This document shows, one piece after another, positions 11,025 through 19,609 of a stretch of DNA of 51,826 nucleotides; positions within the stretch are counted from its first letter, which is position 1; each line of letters opens with the position of its first letter. Origin of the DNA: Streptomyces acidicola (lineage in GTDB: Bacteria; Actinomycetota; Actinomycetes; Streptomycetales; Streptomycetaceae); the NCBI RefSeq assembly GCF_009377235.1, contig NZ_VMNX01000037.1, positions 1-51,826 of the forward strand, given 5' to 3'. The notes under the pieces are model-generated. The model was not told the origin of the DNA. It saw only the letters and a list, made by a program, of their open reading frames with translations, and searched no databases. The position numbers and the translations under genes were made by a program.

Positions 11025-11996
11025 ATGCCCGTCACGGTCGTCCGTTTCAACCTCGTCGAGCCCGGTGCGACCCCGGCGTCGCTGGGCGCCCGCTACCAGG
11101 CGGCCGTCGAGATGGCCGCGTACGCCGACGACCGTGGGATCACCACCGTGCAGACGGAGGAGCACCACGGGGTCGCCAACAACTGGCTGCCGTCGCCGTT
11201 CGCCTTCGCGGGCGCGGTCTTCGGGGCCACCCGGCGGATCGCGGTCACCGTGTCGGCGGTCATCGGACCGCTGCACGACCCGCTGCGGCTGGCCGAGGAC
11301 ATCGCCGTACTGGACCTGCTGAGCGGCGGCCGGCTGGTGACGGTGGCGGGGATCGGGTACCGGCCGGAGGAGTACGCCCTGTTCGACGTGGAGTGGAAGC
11401 GGCGCGGCCGGCTCCAGGACGAGGTGCTGGAGACGGTCCTGAAGGCGTGGACGGGCGAGCCGTTCACCTACCGGGGCCGCACCGTCCGCGTCACTCCGCG
11501 TCCGTACACCGAGCCGCATCCCCTGCTGCTGGTCGGCGGCTCCTCGAAGGCCGCGGCACGCCGGGCGGCCCGGCTGGGGCTGCCGTTCTTCCCGAGCGCG
11601 CATCTGCCGGAGCTGGAGTCGTATTACAAGGAGCGGCTCCTGGAGTACGGCACCGAGGGCTGGACCATGATGCCCGCGGCCGAGACCCCGCTGCTGCATG
11701 TCGCCGAGGACCCGGACCGGGCGTGGGCGGTGTACGGCGAGCACTTCCTGCACGAGGCGCGGACGTACGCGTCCTGGCAGTCGGAGGGGACCCGCTCGGC
11801 GGTGAAGTCGGCGGCCACGACGGTGGAGGAGCTGCGTGCCGAGGGCGTGTACCGGATTCTGACGCCGGACGAGTGCGTGGCGCAGGGGCTCGGCAGCTTC
11901 GTCCTGCATCCGTTGTCCGGTGGGATGCCGGTCGACGAGGGCTGGCGCAGTCTGCATCTGTTCTGCGAGGACGTGCTGCCGAGGCTCACGGAGTGA
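11025..11996 (+). CDS. LLM-class (luciferase-like) flavin-dependent oxidoreductase
   Basis: Member of the bacterial-luciferase/F420-dependent oxidoreductase fold, 323 aa. The N-terminus VVRFNLVEPG, the EEHHG segment near residue 46, DLLSGGRL with GIGYRPEEY, and a LLLVGGSSKAAARRAARLG segment are typical of this TIM-barrel family. The substrate and the choice between FMN and F420 cannot be read from sequence. The start is ATG 11025 with GAGGGGG 4 nt upstream. It is monocistronic and convergent with glcP; a GC hairpin at 11999-12039 follows. Confidence 0.88.
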   Translation: MPVTVVRFNLVEPGATPASLGARYQAAVEMAAYADDRGITTVQTEEHHGVANNWLPSPFAFAGAVFGATRRIAVTVSAVIGPLHDPLRLAEDIAVLDLLSGGRLVTVAGIGYRPEEYALFDVEWKRRGRLQDEVLETVLKAWTGEPFTYRGRTVRVTPRPYTEPHPLLLVGGSSKAAARRAARLGLPFFPSAHLPELESYYKERLLEYGTEGWTMMPAAETPLLHVAEDPDRAWAVYGEHFLHEARTYASWQSEGTRSAVKSAATTVEELRAEGVYRILTPDECVAQGLGSFVLHPLSGGMPVDEGWRSLHLFCEDVLPRLTE

Positions 11997-11998
11997 CG

Positions 11999-12083
11999 CC
12001 GCCGCCCCGGCCCGGGCGGTGTCCGGGGCGGGGCGGCGGTGGGTTCGAGGAGAGGGGCAGCGGGGACTTGGCCCTTCTCCTCG
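11999..12083. terminator. Paired GC hairpins between convergent genes
   Basis: CCGCCGCCCC (11999-12008) pairs with GGGGCGGCGG (12030-12039), and CGAGGAGA (12046-12053) pairs with TCTCCTCG (12076-12083). They sit between the oxidoreductase stop and the glcP stop and probably terminate both convergent transcripts. Neither has a U tract. Confidence 0.6.
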
Positions 12084-12124
12084 GGCTTCGGTGAGCGAGG
12101 TGGTAGGGGCTGGACCGGGACGGG

Positions 12125-13543
12125 TTACCCCATCTCCTCCAGCGTCTTGCCCTTGGTCTCCTTCACGAATCTCAGCACGAAGGGGACGGAGAGCGCGGCG
12201 AAGACCGCGTAGATCACGTACGTCACGGAGAGGTTCCAGTCGGCCAGCGACGGGAAGCTCGCGGTGATGGCCCAGTTGGCGATCCACTGAGCGGAGGCGG
12301 CCACGCCCAGGGCGGCGGCGCGGAGCTTGTTCGGGAACATCTCGCCGAGCATGACCCAGACGACCACGCCCCAGGAGAGGGCGAAGAAGAGCACGAACAC
12401 ATGGGCGGCGATCAGGGCGATCCAGCCCTGGGCGGCCGGGAGCCTGCCGTCGACGAGGTCGTAGCTGAACGCCCAGGCCTCCAGGGCGAGGCCGACGACC
12501 ATGCCGACGGAGCCGATGACGGCGAGCGGGCGGCGGCCTGTCCGGTCCACGAAGATCATGGCGATCACGGTGCCGAGGATGTTGATGATCGACGTCGTGA
12601 AGGAGTAGAAGAACGACTCGGTCGGGTCGACGCCGACGGACTGCCACAGCGTCGAGGAGTAGTAGAACGCGACGTTGATGCCGACGAACTGCTGGAAGAC
12701 CGAGAGGCCGATGCCGATCCAGACGATCGGCTTGAAGAGGAAGCCGCCGCCGAGCAGGTCCTTGAACGCCGACTTGTGCTCGCTCTTCATGGCGAGCTCG
12801 ATCTCGGCGACCCTGGCGTCCAGGTCGACGTCCTCGTCTTCGATCTCGGCGAGCACCTCACGGGCGCGCGCTTCCTTGCCGGCGGAGATCAGGAACCGCG
12901 GGGACTCGGGGATCGCGAAGGACAGCAGGCCGTACAGCACGGCGGGGACGACCATCACGCCGAGCATGACCTGCCAGGCCTCAAGGCCCAGCAGCTTGCC
13001 GCGCTGGTCGCCGCCCGCGGCGTTGAGGATGCCCCAGTTGACCAGCTGGGAGACGGCGATGCCGACGACGATCGCGGCCTGCTGGAAGGAGCCGAGGCGG
13101 CCGCGGTACGCGGCGGGCGCGACCTCGGCGATGTAGGCGGGGCCGATCACCGAGGCCATGCCGATGGCGAAGCCGCCGACGACGCGCCAGAGGGCGAGGT
13201 CCCAGAGAGCGAAGGGGAGCGCCGAGCCGACCGCGCTGATGGTGAACAGCACGGCCGCGATCTGCATGGACCGGATGCGGCCGATGCGGTCGGCGGTGCG
13301 GCCCGCGGTGGCGGCGCCGACGGCACAGCCGATCAGCGCGATGGCGATGACCTGCGCCAGCGCCGCGGAGCCGATGTCGTAGCGGTCCCGGACGGCCTCG
13401 ACGGCGCCGTTGATCACGGCACTGTCGTAGCCGAAGAGGAAGCCGCCCATCGCGGCCGCCGCCGCGATGAAGACGACGTGGGCGAGATGCTCGGGGTGTG
13501 CGTCCCGGGCTCCTGATCTGGATGCCTGCGCTGTGCTGGTCAC
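12125..13543 (-). CDS. glcP: Major facilitator superfamily sugar permease, GlcP-like
   Basis: A 472-aa sugar/H+ symporter with 12 predicted transmembrane segments. Family motifs include GFLFGYDSAVINGA in TM1, DRIGR after TM2, PESPRFL at the end of the first half, QQFVGINVAFYYS in TM7 and VKETKGKTLEEMG at the C-terminus. In S. coelicolor the gene at this locus encodes the main glucose permease; the assignment here rests on synteny and motifs. The start is GTG 13541-13543 with GAGGAG 5-6 nt upstream. Several dyads in the 213-bp upstream region suggest carbohydrate control. Confidence 0.88.
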   Translation of the reverse strand: MTSTAQASRSGARDAHPEHLAHVVFIAAAAAMGGFLFGYDSAVINGAVEAVRDRYDIGSAALAQVIAIALIGCAVGAATAGRTADRIGRIRSMQIAAVLFTISAVGSALPFALWDLALWRVVGGFAIGMASVIGPAYIAEVAPAAYRGRLGSFQQAAIVVGIAVSQLVNWGILNAAGGDQRGKLLGLEAWQVMLGVMVVPAVLYGLLSFAIPESPRFLISAGKEARAREVLAEIEDEDVDLDARVAEIELAMKSEHKSAFKDLLGGGFLFKPIVWIGIGLSVFQQFVGINVAFYYSSTLWQSVGVDPTESFFYSFTTSIINILGTVIAMIFVDRTGRRPLAVIGSVGMVVGLALEAWAFSYDLVDGRLPAAQGWIALIAAHVFVLFFALSWGVVVWVMLGEMFPNKLRAAALGVAASAQWIANWAITASFPSLADWNLSVTYVIYAVFAALSVPFVLRFVKETKGKTLEEMG

Positions 13544-13593
13544 ATGTACTCCTCATGCCGCCGGCAACGCTGCCGGCCTGGAACAAGCCCCTT

Positions 13594-13640
13594 TTCAGAT
13601 GGTCATACCAATGGCATGGCCATGCGACCGGCCATCTGAA
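13594..13640. promoter_or_regulatory. Nested dyads upstream of glcP
   Basis: TTCAGATGG (13594-13602) and CCATCTGAA (13632-13640) form a perfect 9-bp inverted repeat around a 29-nt centre. That centre contains TGGTCATACCA (TGGT-N3-ACCA) and the 12-bp palindrome GCATGGCCATGC (13614-13625). The cluster is about 50-100 bp upstream of the glcP start, as expected for regulator operators; the regulator cannot be named. Confidence 0.55.
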
Positions 13641-13756
13641 GGTGAAAACAACGCTGCAGAGACTATGCCTTCATGTTTCGAAGTCAAAAGCGGGGTGAAC
13701 CTGGACTTTGTTCCGCGGGCGAGAGTGACGTGTTCAACTCTTGAAAGTCGGGAGCA

Positions 13757-16700
13757 TCAGTGAAGCCGCTGACTGATCACCTTCGACACCCCGTCCCCCT
13801 GCATGGAGACGCCGTACAGCGCGTCGGCGACCTCCATCGTCCGCTTCTGGTGGGTGATCACGATCAGCTGGGAGGCTTCCTGGAGCTCCTGCATGATGCG
13901 GATCAGCCTCTGGAGGTTGGTGTCGTCGAGGGCCGCCTCGACCTCGTCCATCACATAGAACGGGCTGGGCCGCGCCTTGAAGATCGACACGAGCAGGGCG
14001 ACGGCGGTCAGTGACCGCTCGCCACCGGAGAGCAGGCTGAGCCGCTTGACCTTCTTGCCCGGGGGCCGTGCCTCGACATCGACACCGGTGGTGAGCATGT
14101 TGTCGGGGTCGGTCAGGACGAGCCGGCCGTCGCCACCGGGGAACAGCCGGCTGAACACACCCTCGAACTCCCGGGCCGTGTCCCGATACGCCTCGGTGAA
14201 GACCTGCTCGACACGCTCGTCGACCTCCTTCACCACCTGGAGGAGGTCGGCGCGGGTCTTCTTCAGGTCCTCCAGCTGCTCGCTGAGGAACTTGTGACGT
14301 TCCTCCAGCGCGGCGAACTCCTCCAGGGCGAGCGGATTGACCTTGCCCAGCTGCTGGTACGCCCGCTCGGCCGCCTTGAGCCGCTTCTCCTGCTCGGCGC
14401 GGACGAAGGCCCGGGGCTGGTTGCGCGGATGCTCGGGGTCCTCGGGAAGCTGTTCGCCCTCGGCGGGCGGCGAGGGCGGTACGAGCTGGTCGGGGCCGTA
14501 GTCGGCGATGAGACCCGCCGGCTCCACGCCCAGCTCCTCCAGCGCCTTGGTCTCCAGCTGCTCGATCCGCATCCGCTTCTCCGCGCCGAGCACCTCGCCG
14601 CGGTGGACCGAGTCGGTCAGTTTGTCGAGTTCGGCCTTGAGGTCGCGGCCCTCGCCCCGGGCCCGGGCGAGCTCCTGCTCCCGGCGCGCCTTCGCGGCCT
14701 CGGCAGCGGTGCGCTCCTCCTCGGCGCGGACGAGGGAGACCTCGACATGGGCGAGCAGCTGCCGCGCACCGGAGGCGACGGCCCCGGCCACGGCCGCCTC
14801 GTGGCGCAGCCGTGCCCTGCGCTGTTCGGCGCGCGCCCGCGCCTCACGCTCGGCGCGCGCGGCCCGGTCCAGCGAGTCGGCGCGCCCCGCGAGCCCCTTG
14901 ACGCGCTCTTCGTGGGTGCGCACCTGGAGCCGGGCCTCCATCTCGGTCTGCCGTGCGTTGGCGCCGTCTGCGGCGAGTCGGTCCCGTACCGAGGTGTCGG
15001 GCTCCTCCTCGGCCGGCATCTCCTCGGCGACGGCGAGCCGTTCGGCGAGTTCCTCGGCCTCCTGTACGGCCCTGTCGAGCGCCTCCTGGGCCCGGGCGGC
15101 CGCGGCGGTGCTGCGCTCGGCCTCCCCGGCGGCACCGCGGGCCTGCCCGGCGAGCCGTCCGAGCTGCTGCGCCACGGCCGACTTCTCCCGCTCGGCCGCC
15201 CGCCGCCGCTCCCCCAACTCCTCGACGAGCGCTGCCCGTTCTCTGCGCTGCTGCGTGGCCTGCTGCTGAGCGTCGGTCAACTCCTCGCAGCGTACGGCGA
15301 GTTCTTCGAGCTCGGCCGCCGCCTCGTCGACGGACGCCTGCACTTCGAGCAGGCTGGGGGCCCCGGCGGAGCCGCCGCTCGCGAAGTGGGCACCGAGCAG
15401 GTCGCCCTCGGCGGTGACGGCAGTCAGGCCGGGCCGTGCGTAGACGAGGTCCTCGGCGTCCTCAAGGGTGCCGACGACCACGATGCCGTGCAGCAACCGC
15501 CTTACCGCGGGCATGAGTTCGGCAGGGCCACGGACCAGGTCGGCGGCGGACAGCGGGCCGTCCGTCCGCTCCCCGGCCGCTACGTCCTCGGGGGCGCCGC
15601 TCACGAGCAGTGCCGCCCGCCCGGCGTCCTGCTTGCGGAGCAGACGGATGGCGTCGGCCGCGGAGGCCGGGGTGGTGACCGCGACGGCGTCGGCGGCGGC
15701 GCCGAAGGCGGCGGCCAGCGGGACCTCGTAGCCCGGGGTCACCGTCAGCAGTTCGGCCGCCGGTCCCAGAAGTCCGCCGATACGATCCTTCGCGGTCAGC
15801 AGCGCGCCCGTGCCGTCCTTGCGGCGCAGGCCGAGGGCCAGGGCCTCGTGGCGGGCCTGGGTCGCGGCCCGCTTGCGCTCGGCCGCCGTGGCCGCCTCAC
15901 GGGCCGCCGTCAGGGCCGCTTCCGCCTCGGCCAGCGCCTGCTTGGCCGCGTCGTGCCGCCCGGCGAGATCCGCGTCGTCGGCGTCGAGGCCGTCGACCTC
16001 GGCCTTCAGGGTCTCGTACTCCTCCTGGGCGGCGCCGGCACGTTCCCGCGCCTCGTCGCGGGCGGCGGCGAGGCGGTCGATCTCGGCCTGGGCGGAGGCC
16101 GCGCGGGAACGGGCCGCGTTGACCTGACCTCCCAGGCGAGCCAGGCCCTCGCGGCGGTCGGCGATGGCGCGGGCGACGTCCTTCAGCCGGCGCTCCTCGA
16201 TGGACAGCTCGCGTTCGAGTTCGGCCCGGTGGGCGACCGTGTCCTCCAGGGCGCGCTCGGCGGCCTCCAGGGCCGCTTCGAGCTCGGCCTCCTGCTCACG
16301 GACCCGGGCGGCCTCACGCTCCATGTCCTCGGGGTCGCGTCCGCGCCGCTCCTCGGGGGGCGTGGACGTGGCGCTCTTGACTCGGGCGTCGGCCAGCGAG
16401 ACCGTGCCCCGCACCCGCTCGGCGAGCTGCGACAGCTCGTACCAGGTCTGCTGGGCGCGCGTCAGGCGCGGCGCGAGCTGTCGCACCTCGTCCTCCAGCA
16501 GCCCCTCCCGCTGGAGCGCCTTCTTCAGCTCGGCCTCGGCGGCCTCCTTGCGCTGCTTCAGCGCGGCCTCGTCGGCGACCTCGGCCTGGAGCGCCCTGCG
16601 GAGCCGTACGAGATCGTCGGCGAGCAGGCGGAGGCGGGCGTCGCGGAGGTCGGCCTGGATCACGGCGGCCCGGCGGGCGACGGCGGCCTGGCGGCCGAGG

Positions 16701-17311
16701 GGCTTGAGCTGGCGGCGCAGCTCGTCCGTCAGGTCCTGGACGCGGGCCAGGTTGGCCTGCATCGCGTCCAGTTTCCGCAGCGCCTTCTCCTTGCGCTTGC
16801 GGTGCTTGAGGACGCCGGCCGCCTCCTCGATGAAGGCGCGGCGGCCCATGGGGTCGGCGTGCAGGACGGAGTCGAGCTGGCCCTGGCCGACGATGACGTG
16901 CATCTCGCGGCCGATGCCGGAGTCGGAGAGCAGGTCCTGGATGTCCAGGAGGCGGCAGGTGTCGCCGTTGATCTGGTACTCGCTGCCGCCGTTGCGGAAC
17001 ATGATCCGCGTGATCGTGACCTCGGCGTACTCGATGGGCAGGGCCCCGTCGGTGTTGTCGATGGTCAGGGACACCTCAGCGCGGCCCAGCGGGGGGCGCC
17101 CGGTGGTGCCGGCGAAGATGACGTCCTCCATCTTGCCGCCGCGCAGCGACTTCGCGCCCTGCTCGCCCATGACCCAGCTCAGCGCGTCCACGACGTTGGA
17201 CTTGCCCGAGCCGTTCGGACCCACGACACACGTGATGCCCGGCTCGAACCGCAGCGTGGTCGCCGAGGCGAACGATTTGAACCCACGGAGGGTCAGGGCC
17301 TTGAGGTGCAC
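13757..17311 (-). CDS. smc: Chromosome segregation/condensation ATPase SMC
   Basis: Structural maintenance of chromosomes protein, 1184 aa. It has Walker A GPNGSGKSN (31-39), a Q-loop region, a long Glu/Arg/Ala-rich coiled coil, a flexible hinge near the middle with Gly-rich turns, a second coiled coil, and the C-terminal head with LSGGERSLTAVALLVS and Walker B FYVMDEVEAALDD. It works with ScpA/ScpB, which are not in this window. The GTG at 17309-17311 (VHLKALTLRGFKSF) matches the family N-terminus; the upstream open frame does not. Its ribosome binding site is weak. Confidence 0.97.
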   Translation of the reverse strand: MHLKALTLRGFKSFASATTLRFEPGITCVVGPNGSGKSNVVDALSWVMGEQGAKSLRGGKMEDVIFAGTTGRPPLGRAEVSLTIDNTDGALPIEYAEVTITRIMFRNGGSEYQINGDTCRLLDIQDLLSDSGIGREMHVIVGQGQLDSVLHADPMGRRAFIEEAAGVLKHRKRKEKALRKLDAMQANLARVQDLTDELRRQLKPLGRQAAVARRAAVIQADLRDARLRLLADDLVRLRRALQAEVADEAALKQRKEAAEAELKKALQREGLLEDEVRQLAPRLTRAQQTWYELSQLAERVRGTVSLADARVKSATSTPPEERRGRDPEDMEREAARVREQEAELEAALEAAERALEDTVAHRAELERELSIEERRLKDVARAIADRREGLARLGGQVNAARSRAASAQAEIDRLAAARDEARERAGAAQEEYETLKAEVDGLDADDADLAGRHDAAKQALAEAEAALTAAREAATAAERKRAATQARHEALALGLRRKDGTGALLTAKDRIGGLLGPAAELLTVTPGYEVPLAAAFGAAADAVAVTTPASAADAIRLLRKQDAGRAALLVSGAPEDVAAGERTDGPLSAADLVRGPAELMPAVRRLLHGIVVVGTLEDAEDLVYARPGLTAVTAEGDLLGAHFASGGSAGAPSLLEVQASVDEAAAELEELAVRCEELTDAQQQATQQRRERAALVEELGERRRAAEREKSAVAQQLGRLAGQARGAAGEAERSTAAAARAQEALDRAVQEAEELAERLAVAEEMPAEEEPDTSVRDRLAADGANARQTEMEARLQVRTHEERVKGLAGRADSLDRAARAEREARARAEQRRARLRHEAAVAGAVASGARQLLAHVEVSLVRAEEERTAAEAAKARREQELARARGEGRDLKAELDKLTDSVHRGEVLGAEKRMRIEQLETKALEELGVEPAGLIADYGPDQLVPPSPPAEGEQLPEDPEHPRNQPRAFVRAEQEKRLKAAERAYQQLGKVNPLALEEFAALEERHKFLSEQLEDLKKTRADLLQVVKEVDERVEQVFTEAYRDTAREFEGVFSRLFPGGDGRLVLTDPDNMLTTGVDVEARPPGKKVKRLSLLSGGERSLTAVALLVSIFKARPSPFYVMDEVEAALDDTNLQRLIRIMQELQEASQLIVITHQKRTMEVADALYGVSMQGDGVSKVISQRLH

Positions 17312-17432
17312 GCCGCCGGACTCTACCTTTCGGCCAGGTCTCACTCCATGAACGCGCGGTTTCACCGGTGAACGCGCAGGGCACACCCAACGTTAAAGAG
17401 GGTGAGGAGGAGGGGCCCCGGGGGCAAGAAGG

Positions 17433-17457
17433 AAGGGACGCCGAGAGGGCGCCCCTT
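17433..17457 (-). terminator. Terminator of the 67-aa coiled-coil gene
   Basis: On the minus strand AAGGGGCGCC pairs with GGCGTCCCTT (one mismatch) around CTCTC, followed by a pyrimidine-rich CCTTCCTTCTTG tail. It lies 68 bp after the small gene's stop and before smc. No other feature was found in 17312-17524. Confidence 0.65.
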
Positions 17458-17524
17458 GCAGATCTGACAACTTAGCGGTTGATACGAGCCGCCCAACCAC
17501 TGCTGACGCCCGGCGATGCAGTGA

Positions 17525-17728
17525 TCAGGTGAGCGCAGGCTCCGCCTGGTGTGCGTCGATGCTCTCGATAAGCGAGTCGTGAGAAGCGGCAGCCGTCAGC
17601 GCGTCGTTCTCCGCCTGGATTCGTACGAGCTCGGATTCCAGGTCCTGGACACGCTGCTGGAGCCGTCGCATCTCGGCGAGGAGTCGCGGGTCGGAGCCGC
17701 CGACGTAACCGAGAAGCGCCTTTGCCAT
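17525..17728 (-). CDS. Conserved small coiled-coil protein (unknown function)
   Basis: A 67-aa protein beginning MAKALLGYVGGSDPRLLAEM, followed by a short heptad-patterned helix (LLAEMRRLQQRVQDLESELV). The acidic end is SLIESIDAHQAEPALT. The start ATG 17726-17728 has GGAGGA 9 nt upstream, so the longer open frame starting at 17833 is not used. I recall close relatives at this position in other Streptomyces, but no function is known to me. It lies between acyP and smc on the same strand and has its own terminator. Confidence 0.8.
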   Translation of the reverse strand: MAKALLGYVGGSDPRLLAEMRRLQQRVQDLESELVRIQAENDALTAAASHDSLIESIDAHQAEPALT

Positions 17729-18072
17729 GATGGATGGTCCTCCACACTGAGTGACCGACCGAAGCGGTGTGGGTCGTGAGGGAATCGCACCCGGAGTGCT
17801 TGGCACTGTGGAGTTTTGCTGCCGTTCATCCATGCCAAACAGCTAAGGTGCGCGGGGCTTTCAGCGTCTCACCAAAAAGTTTGACGGTCAACACGATCAC
17901 GCCCCGCATCGGCGGGTGACCCGGGGGCGCGCGGCCCGGACGGGCGGCGCTGCGGCTCCTGCGGGACCTCGGGCGGCAAGGAGATCATCCTTCACCGCGG
18001 AGCCTGCCACGGCAAGCGGTTCTTGGCAACCACCTGGTGATTTCCCCTTCGGGCGGGTGCCAACGGCATTTT

Positions 18073-18093
18073 CCGGCCGCTTCGGACGGCCGG
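18073..18093 (-). terminator. Hairpin downstream of acyP
   Basis: CCGGCCG (18073-18079) pairs with CGGCCGG (18087-18093) 16 bp after the acylphosphatase stop. It has no U tract, which is common in Streptomyces. The remainder of 17729-18072 is upstream DNA of the 67-aa gene, including a TTGACC on the minus strand at 17891-17886, with no confident -10. Confidence 0.5.
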
Positions 18094-18108
18094 TTCCACG
18101 CCTCCGGG

Positions 18109-18390
18109 TCACCGGACCTCAAAGCCGTCGTACCCCCCGCGAGGTGTGTCCCAGATCTCTGTCACACCGTCCACACGCCCGGGCGTGTCGTTGCCCTGAA
18201 GCCACTCCAGCAGCCCTTGGCAGCCCTCGTGCGGACCCTCAGCGACCACTTGGACCCGCCCGTCCGCCAGATTGAGAGCAAAACCACTCAGGCCGCCGAT
18301 CTCCAGGGCCTTGGCCCGGGTGAACCAGCGGAAACCCACACCTTGGACGTGTCCGCGCACCCAGGCGACCAGCCGTACATCCTCGCTCAT
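18109..18390 (-). CDS. acyP: Acylphosphatase
   Basis: A 93-aa enzyme hydrolysing carboxyl-phosphate anhydrides. The phosphate-binding loop [13 protein letters not shown] (about 11-23, catalytic Arg in GFRW) and the second motif [17 protein letters not shown], with its Asn near position 40, are intact. The start ATG is 18388-18390. It diverges from the CAP-domain gene across 150 bp. It is usually found close to smc in actinomycetes. Confidence 0.95.
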   Translation of the reverse strand: MSEDVRLVAWVRGHVQGVGFRWFTRAKALEIGGLSGFALNLADGRVQVVAEGPHEGCQGLLEWLQGNDTPGRVDGVTEIWDTPRGGYDGFEVR

Positions 18391-18478
18391 GCCCGCACGC
18401 TAACGGGCCAATGTCTCTCAGGTCTCACCGTCCCCCGGCACCATGCTGTAGCGTCCCGGTCCAACGAATCTCATATGA

Positions 18479-18500
18479 AACTCACTCGTTCGTGTGAGTT
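18479..18500. promoter_or_regulatory. 7-bp dyad upstream of the CAP-domain gene
   Basis: AACTCAC (18479-18485) and GTGAGTT (18494-18500) flank an 8-nt centre, ending about 40 bp before the CAP gene start. It could be an operator or an mRNA 5' hairpin. Confidence 0.4.
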
Positions 18501-18540
18501 CAGTGAAGAGAGTGACCGCAAGGTCGAGGAAGGCCAGGAC

Positions 18541-19500
18541 ATGGGACGCCACCGACGCTCCGCCGCCGGCCGCGCCGCCAGGGGCCGCGCCACGGGGGTT
18601 ACGCACACAGAGGACGCGATCACCGAGCGCTACGGACCTGAGAACCTGTACGGCTTCGCCGCCGTCCTTGAGACCGAGACGCCGCACGGACGACGTTCGC
18701 ACCGCAAGCAGAAGAGCGCCGTGACACCGGTGAAGACCGGCCTTCTGGGCGTGTCCGCGGCCGTCGCCATCGGCACCGCGGCGGTGGCCGCCGGGGTACT
18801 GCCGGGCGGCGACAAGTACGCCGTCAGCGGCGGCGGCAGCGCCGACACCGTCACTCCGGCGGGAACGCCGACGAGCTTCGAGACCCAGCAGGGCGGTACG
18901 GACGGCCCCGCGAACCGTGCCGAGGAATCCACGAGCCGCGACTCCCAGCGTGAGGCGGCCTCGCCCTCCGCACCCCCGTCGGACACGGCCACGCAGCCGA
19001 AGACGCCCTCCAAGAAGCCCTCCTCCAAGGCGCCCAAGCCGGAAAAGCCGGAGAAGACCAAGAAGCCCGCCGGCAAGGCCACGGAAAAGCCCGAGAAGCA
19101 GGCCCCGGTGAAGGTCTCCGCGGAGACCAAGGCCGAGGCGGAGGTGCTCCGGCTGGTCAACGAGGAACGGCAGAAGGCCGGGTGCAGCCCGGTTGCCGCG
19201 AACAGCGCGCTGTCGGACCTGGCCTCGGCGTTCAGCCAGGACATGGCCAAGCGCGGCTTCTTCGAGCACACCGACCCCGACGGGGAGAGCCCCTGGGACC
19301 GGGCGGCGGCTCTGGGGATCACCGACCTGGGCGGGGAGAACATAGCCCGCGGGCAGGCGACCGCTGCGGCCGTCATGGAGGCGTGGATGAACAGCCCCGG
19401 TCACCGGGCGAACATCCTGAACTGTGACTTCAAGACGCTGGGTGTGGGTGTGCAACTGGGGTCCGGCGGTCCCTGGTGGACTCAGGACTTCGGGTACTAG
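18541..19500 (+). CDS. Membrane-anchored CAP (SCP/PR1-like) domain protein
   Basis: A 319-aa extracytoplasmic protein. A basic N-terminus (1-66) precedes one hydrophobic segment (about 67-90, GLLGVSAAVAIGTAAVAAGV), which is probably a signal anchor. Then comes a Thr/Pro/Lys-rich wall-spanning linker with KPEKPEKTKKP-type repeats (about 130-195), and a C-terminal CAP domain (about 200-319) with EVLRLVNEERQKAGC, GFFEHTDPDGESPWDR, GGENIARG and WMNSPGHRANIL. Two cysteines in the domain may pair. The start ATG 18541 has GGAAGG 8 nt upstream; the longer frame from 18037 runs antisense to acyP and was rejected. CAP proteins have varied or unknown roles. Confidence 0.88.
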   Translation: MGRHRRSAAGRAARGRATGVTHTEDAITERYGPENLYGFAAVLETETPHGRRSHRKQKSAVTPVKTGLLGVSAAVAIGTAAVAAGVLPGGDKYAVSGGGSADTVTPAGTPTSFETQQGGTDGPANRAEESTSRDSQREAASPSAPPSDTATQPKTPSKKPSSKAPKPEKPEKTKKPAGKATEKPEKQAPVKVSAETKAEAEVLRLVNEERQKAGCSPVAANSALSDLASAFSQDMAKRGFFEHTDPDGESPWDRAAALGITDLGGENIARGQATAAAVMEAWMNSPGHRANILNCDFKTLGVGVQLGSGGPWWTQDFGY

Positions 19501-19508
19501 GAGTTTCA

Positions 19509-19543
19509 CCCGGCTCCCGGCTCCCGGCTCCCGGCTCCCGGCC
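19509..19543. repeat. Heptamer tandem repeat (CCCGGCT x4 plus variant)
   Basis: Four perfect CCCGGCT units (19509-19536) and one CCCGGCC (19537-19543) follow the CAP gene stop by 8 bp. The 7-bp period is the same as that of the repeat after ffh. Confidence 0.8.
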
Positions 19544-19546
19544 CCC

Positions 19547-19590
19547 ACAGCGCTAACCGGAAGTTAGTGCAACCTGGTGGTTAGCGCTGT
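19547..19590. promoter_or_regulatory. 12-bp perfect inverted repeat before the HxlR regulator
   Basis: ACAGCGCTAACC (19547-19558) and GGTTAGCGCTGT (19579-19590) are perfect complements around 20 nt. Nested inside is CTAAC-N5-GTTAG. The repeat ends 19 bp before the regulator's start codon and so overlaps where its promoter must be. The likely role is an autoregulatory operator; a terminator for the upstream CAP gene is the alternative. Confidence 0.65.
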
Positions 19591-19609
19591 CTCGCCGTAC
19601 TCTCGGCGT

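Noticed and set aside
14294..17371. 1025-codon open frame on plus opposite smc
   Set aside because: It is the antisense shadow of the smc coiled coil. High GC keeps the frame open, and the composition (Gly/Leu/Arg) is that of a complement, with no motif.
18037..18540. Upstream extension of the CAP-domain frame
   Set aside because: It runs antisense to acylphosphatase and lacks a ribosome binding site, while ATG 18541 has a good one.
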